A stretch of DNA of 64,000 bases from Nesterenkonia lutea (GTDB taxonomy: Bacteria; Actinomycetota; Actinomycetes; Actinomycetales; Micrococcaceae), in NCBI RefSeq assembly GCF_014873955.1, contig NZ_JADBED010000001.1:1550001-1614000 (forward strand). Direction: 5' to 3'. Made by a program: the position numbers and the translations under genes. Shown in pieces: positions 63,716 through 64,000 of the stretch. How positions within the stretch are numbered: position 1 is the stretch's first letter; each line of letters begins with the position of its first letter. A model generated the notes under the pieces. The model made no database searches and was not told where the DNA came from. It saw nothing but the letters and a program-made list of their open reading frames with translations.

Positions 63716-64000
63716 TCAGGCGTCGACCGCCTTCAGTGCGGGTCCACCCTCATCCTCGAGGGGAGCGATGAGTCCCAGCTTCTCGCGGATGCGGCGCTCG
63801 ATCTCATCGGCAAGGTCAGGATTGTCCTTGAGGAAGGTGCGTGCCTTCTCCTTGCCCTGACCGAGCTGGTCACCGTCATAGGTGAACCAGGCTCCGGACT
63901 TCTTGACCAGTCCGTTCTCGACTCCGACATCGATCAGCCCGCCCTCGCGAGAGATGCCCTCGCCGTAGATGATGTCGAATTCGGCCTGCTTGAACGGCGG
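63716..64000 (-). CDS. recA: recombinase RecA, C-terminal part (5' end outside window)
   Basis: About 94 C-terminal codons are visible: [60 protein letters not shown], ending ALKAVDA. This is the end of the RecA core and C-terminal domain. The frame runs off the right edge. RecA drives LexA self-cleavage and strand exchange. Confidence 0.97.
   Translation of the reverse strand, partial: PPFKQAEFDIIYGEGISREGGLIDVGVENGLVKKSGAWFTYDGDQLGQGKEKARTFLKDNPDLADEIERRIREKLGLIAPLEDEGGPALKAVDA

Overview
The window is a high-GC actinobacterial chromosome segment, most likely from the Micrococcales and probably the Micrococcaceae (Nesterenkonia/Arthrobacter-like). The taxonomic call is inferred from gene content: a fused 2-oxoglutarate decarboxylase/dehydrogenase (Kgd), a SigH-RsrA thiol-stress pair, HisN, PriA, the 24-residue ribosomal protein bL37, a LysM gene divergent from lexA, and frequent ATGA start/stop overlaps. 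Coding density is high and most of the window is core chromosome.

Layout. 1-4.1 kb: two CNNM/CBS transporters and a GuaB1-type enzyme, all minus. 4.2-9.1 kb: kgd, a degenerate SGNH protein and bL37. 9.2-14.5 kb: sigH-rsrA, divergent from doxX, aroA, rsgA and hisN. 14.6-19 kb: a metal-regulated mntABC-mntR operon and a paired crcB fluoride exporter, followed by tmRNA at 19.0-19.4 kb. 19.5-23.9 kb: a six-hairpin glycosidase-like protein, YrhK, an aldo/keto reductase and a tail-anchored protein. 23.9-28.6 kb: smpB, ftsX, ftsE and prfB. 28.7-32.1 kb and 41.0-41.4 kb: a Flp/Tad pilus operon. 41.6-46.9 kb: an EssC-like FHA-FtsK ATPase, a PepSY-like lipoprotein and a MarR regulator. 46.9-51.1 kb: hisC-hisB-hisH-priA-sseB. 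51.2-52.5 kb: SOS-controlled LysM gene and lexA. 52.5-58.3 kb: CapA, a VanY-like carboxypeptidase, DinG and HflX. 58.6-64 kb: a methyltransferase, dapF, miaA, miaB, recX and the 3' end of recA.

The main accessory feature is an element of about 8.07 kb (about 32916-40989) inserted inside tadA, the pilus ATPase gene. The two tadA pieces rejoin in frame across an 8-base repeat, GACAGGTC. The element encodes a large serine integrase, a MobV-type relaxase with a candidate oriT, a Rep protein joining an HUH nuclease to a helicase, small plasmid-type proteins, and a two-gene cassette that looks like the Kiwa anti-phage system (kwaA-kwaB). It therefore looks like an integrative mobilizable plasmid that carries defence genes and switches off a pilus while integrated; precise excision should restore tadA.

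Regulation readable from the sequence includes a SigR/SigH-type promoter (GGAAT-N18-GTTG) immediately upstream of sigH, placed so that it could make a longer SigH isoform. A DtxR-type palindrome lies exactly between the -35 and -10 of mntA. LexA-like boxes lie between lexA and the LysM gene. Several genes have a -10 hexamer exactly 6 nt before the start codon, which suggests leaderless transcripts.
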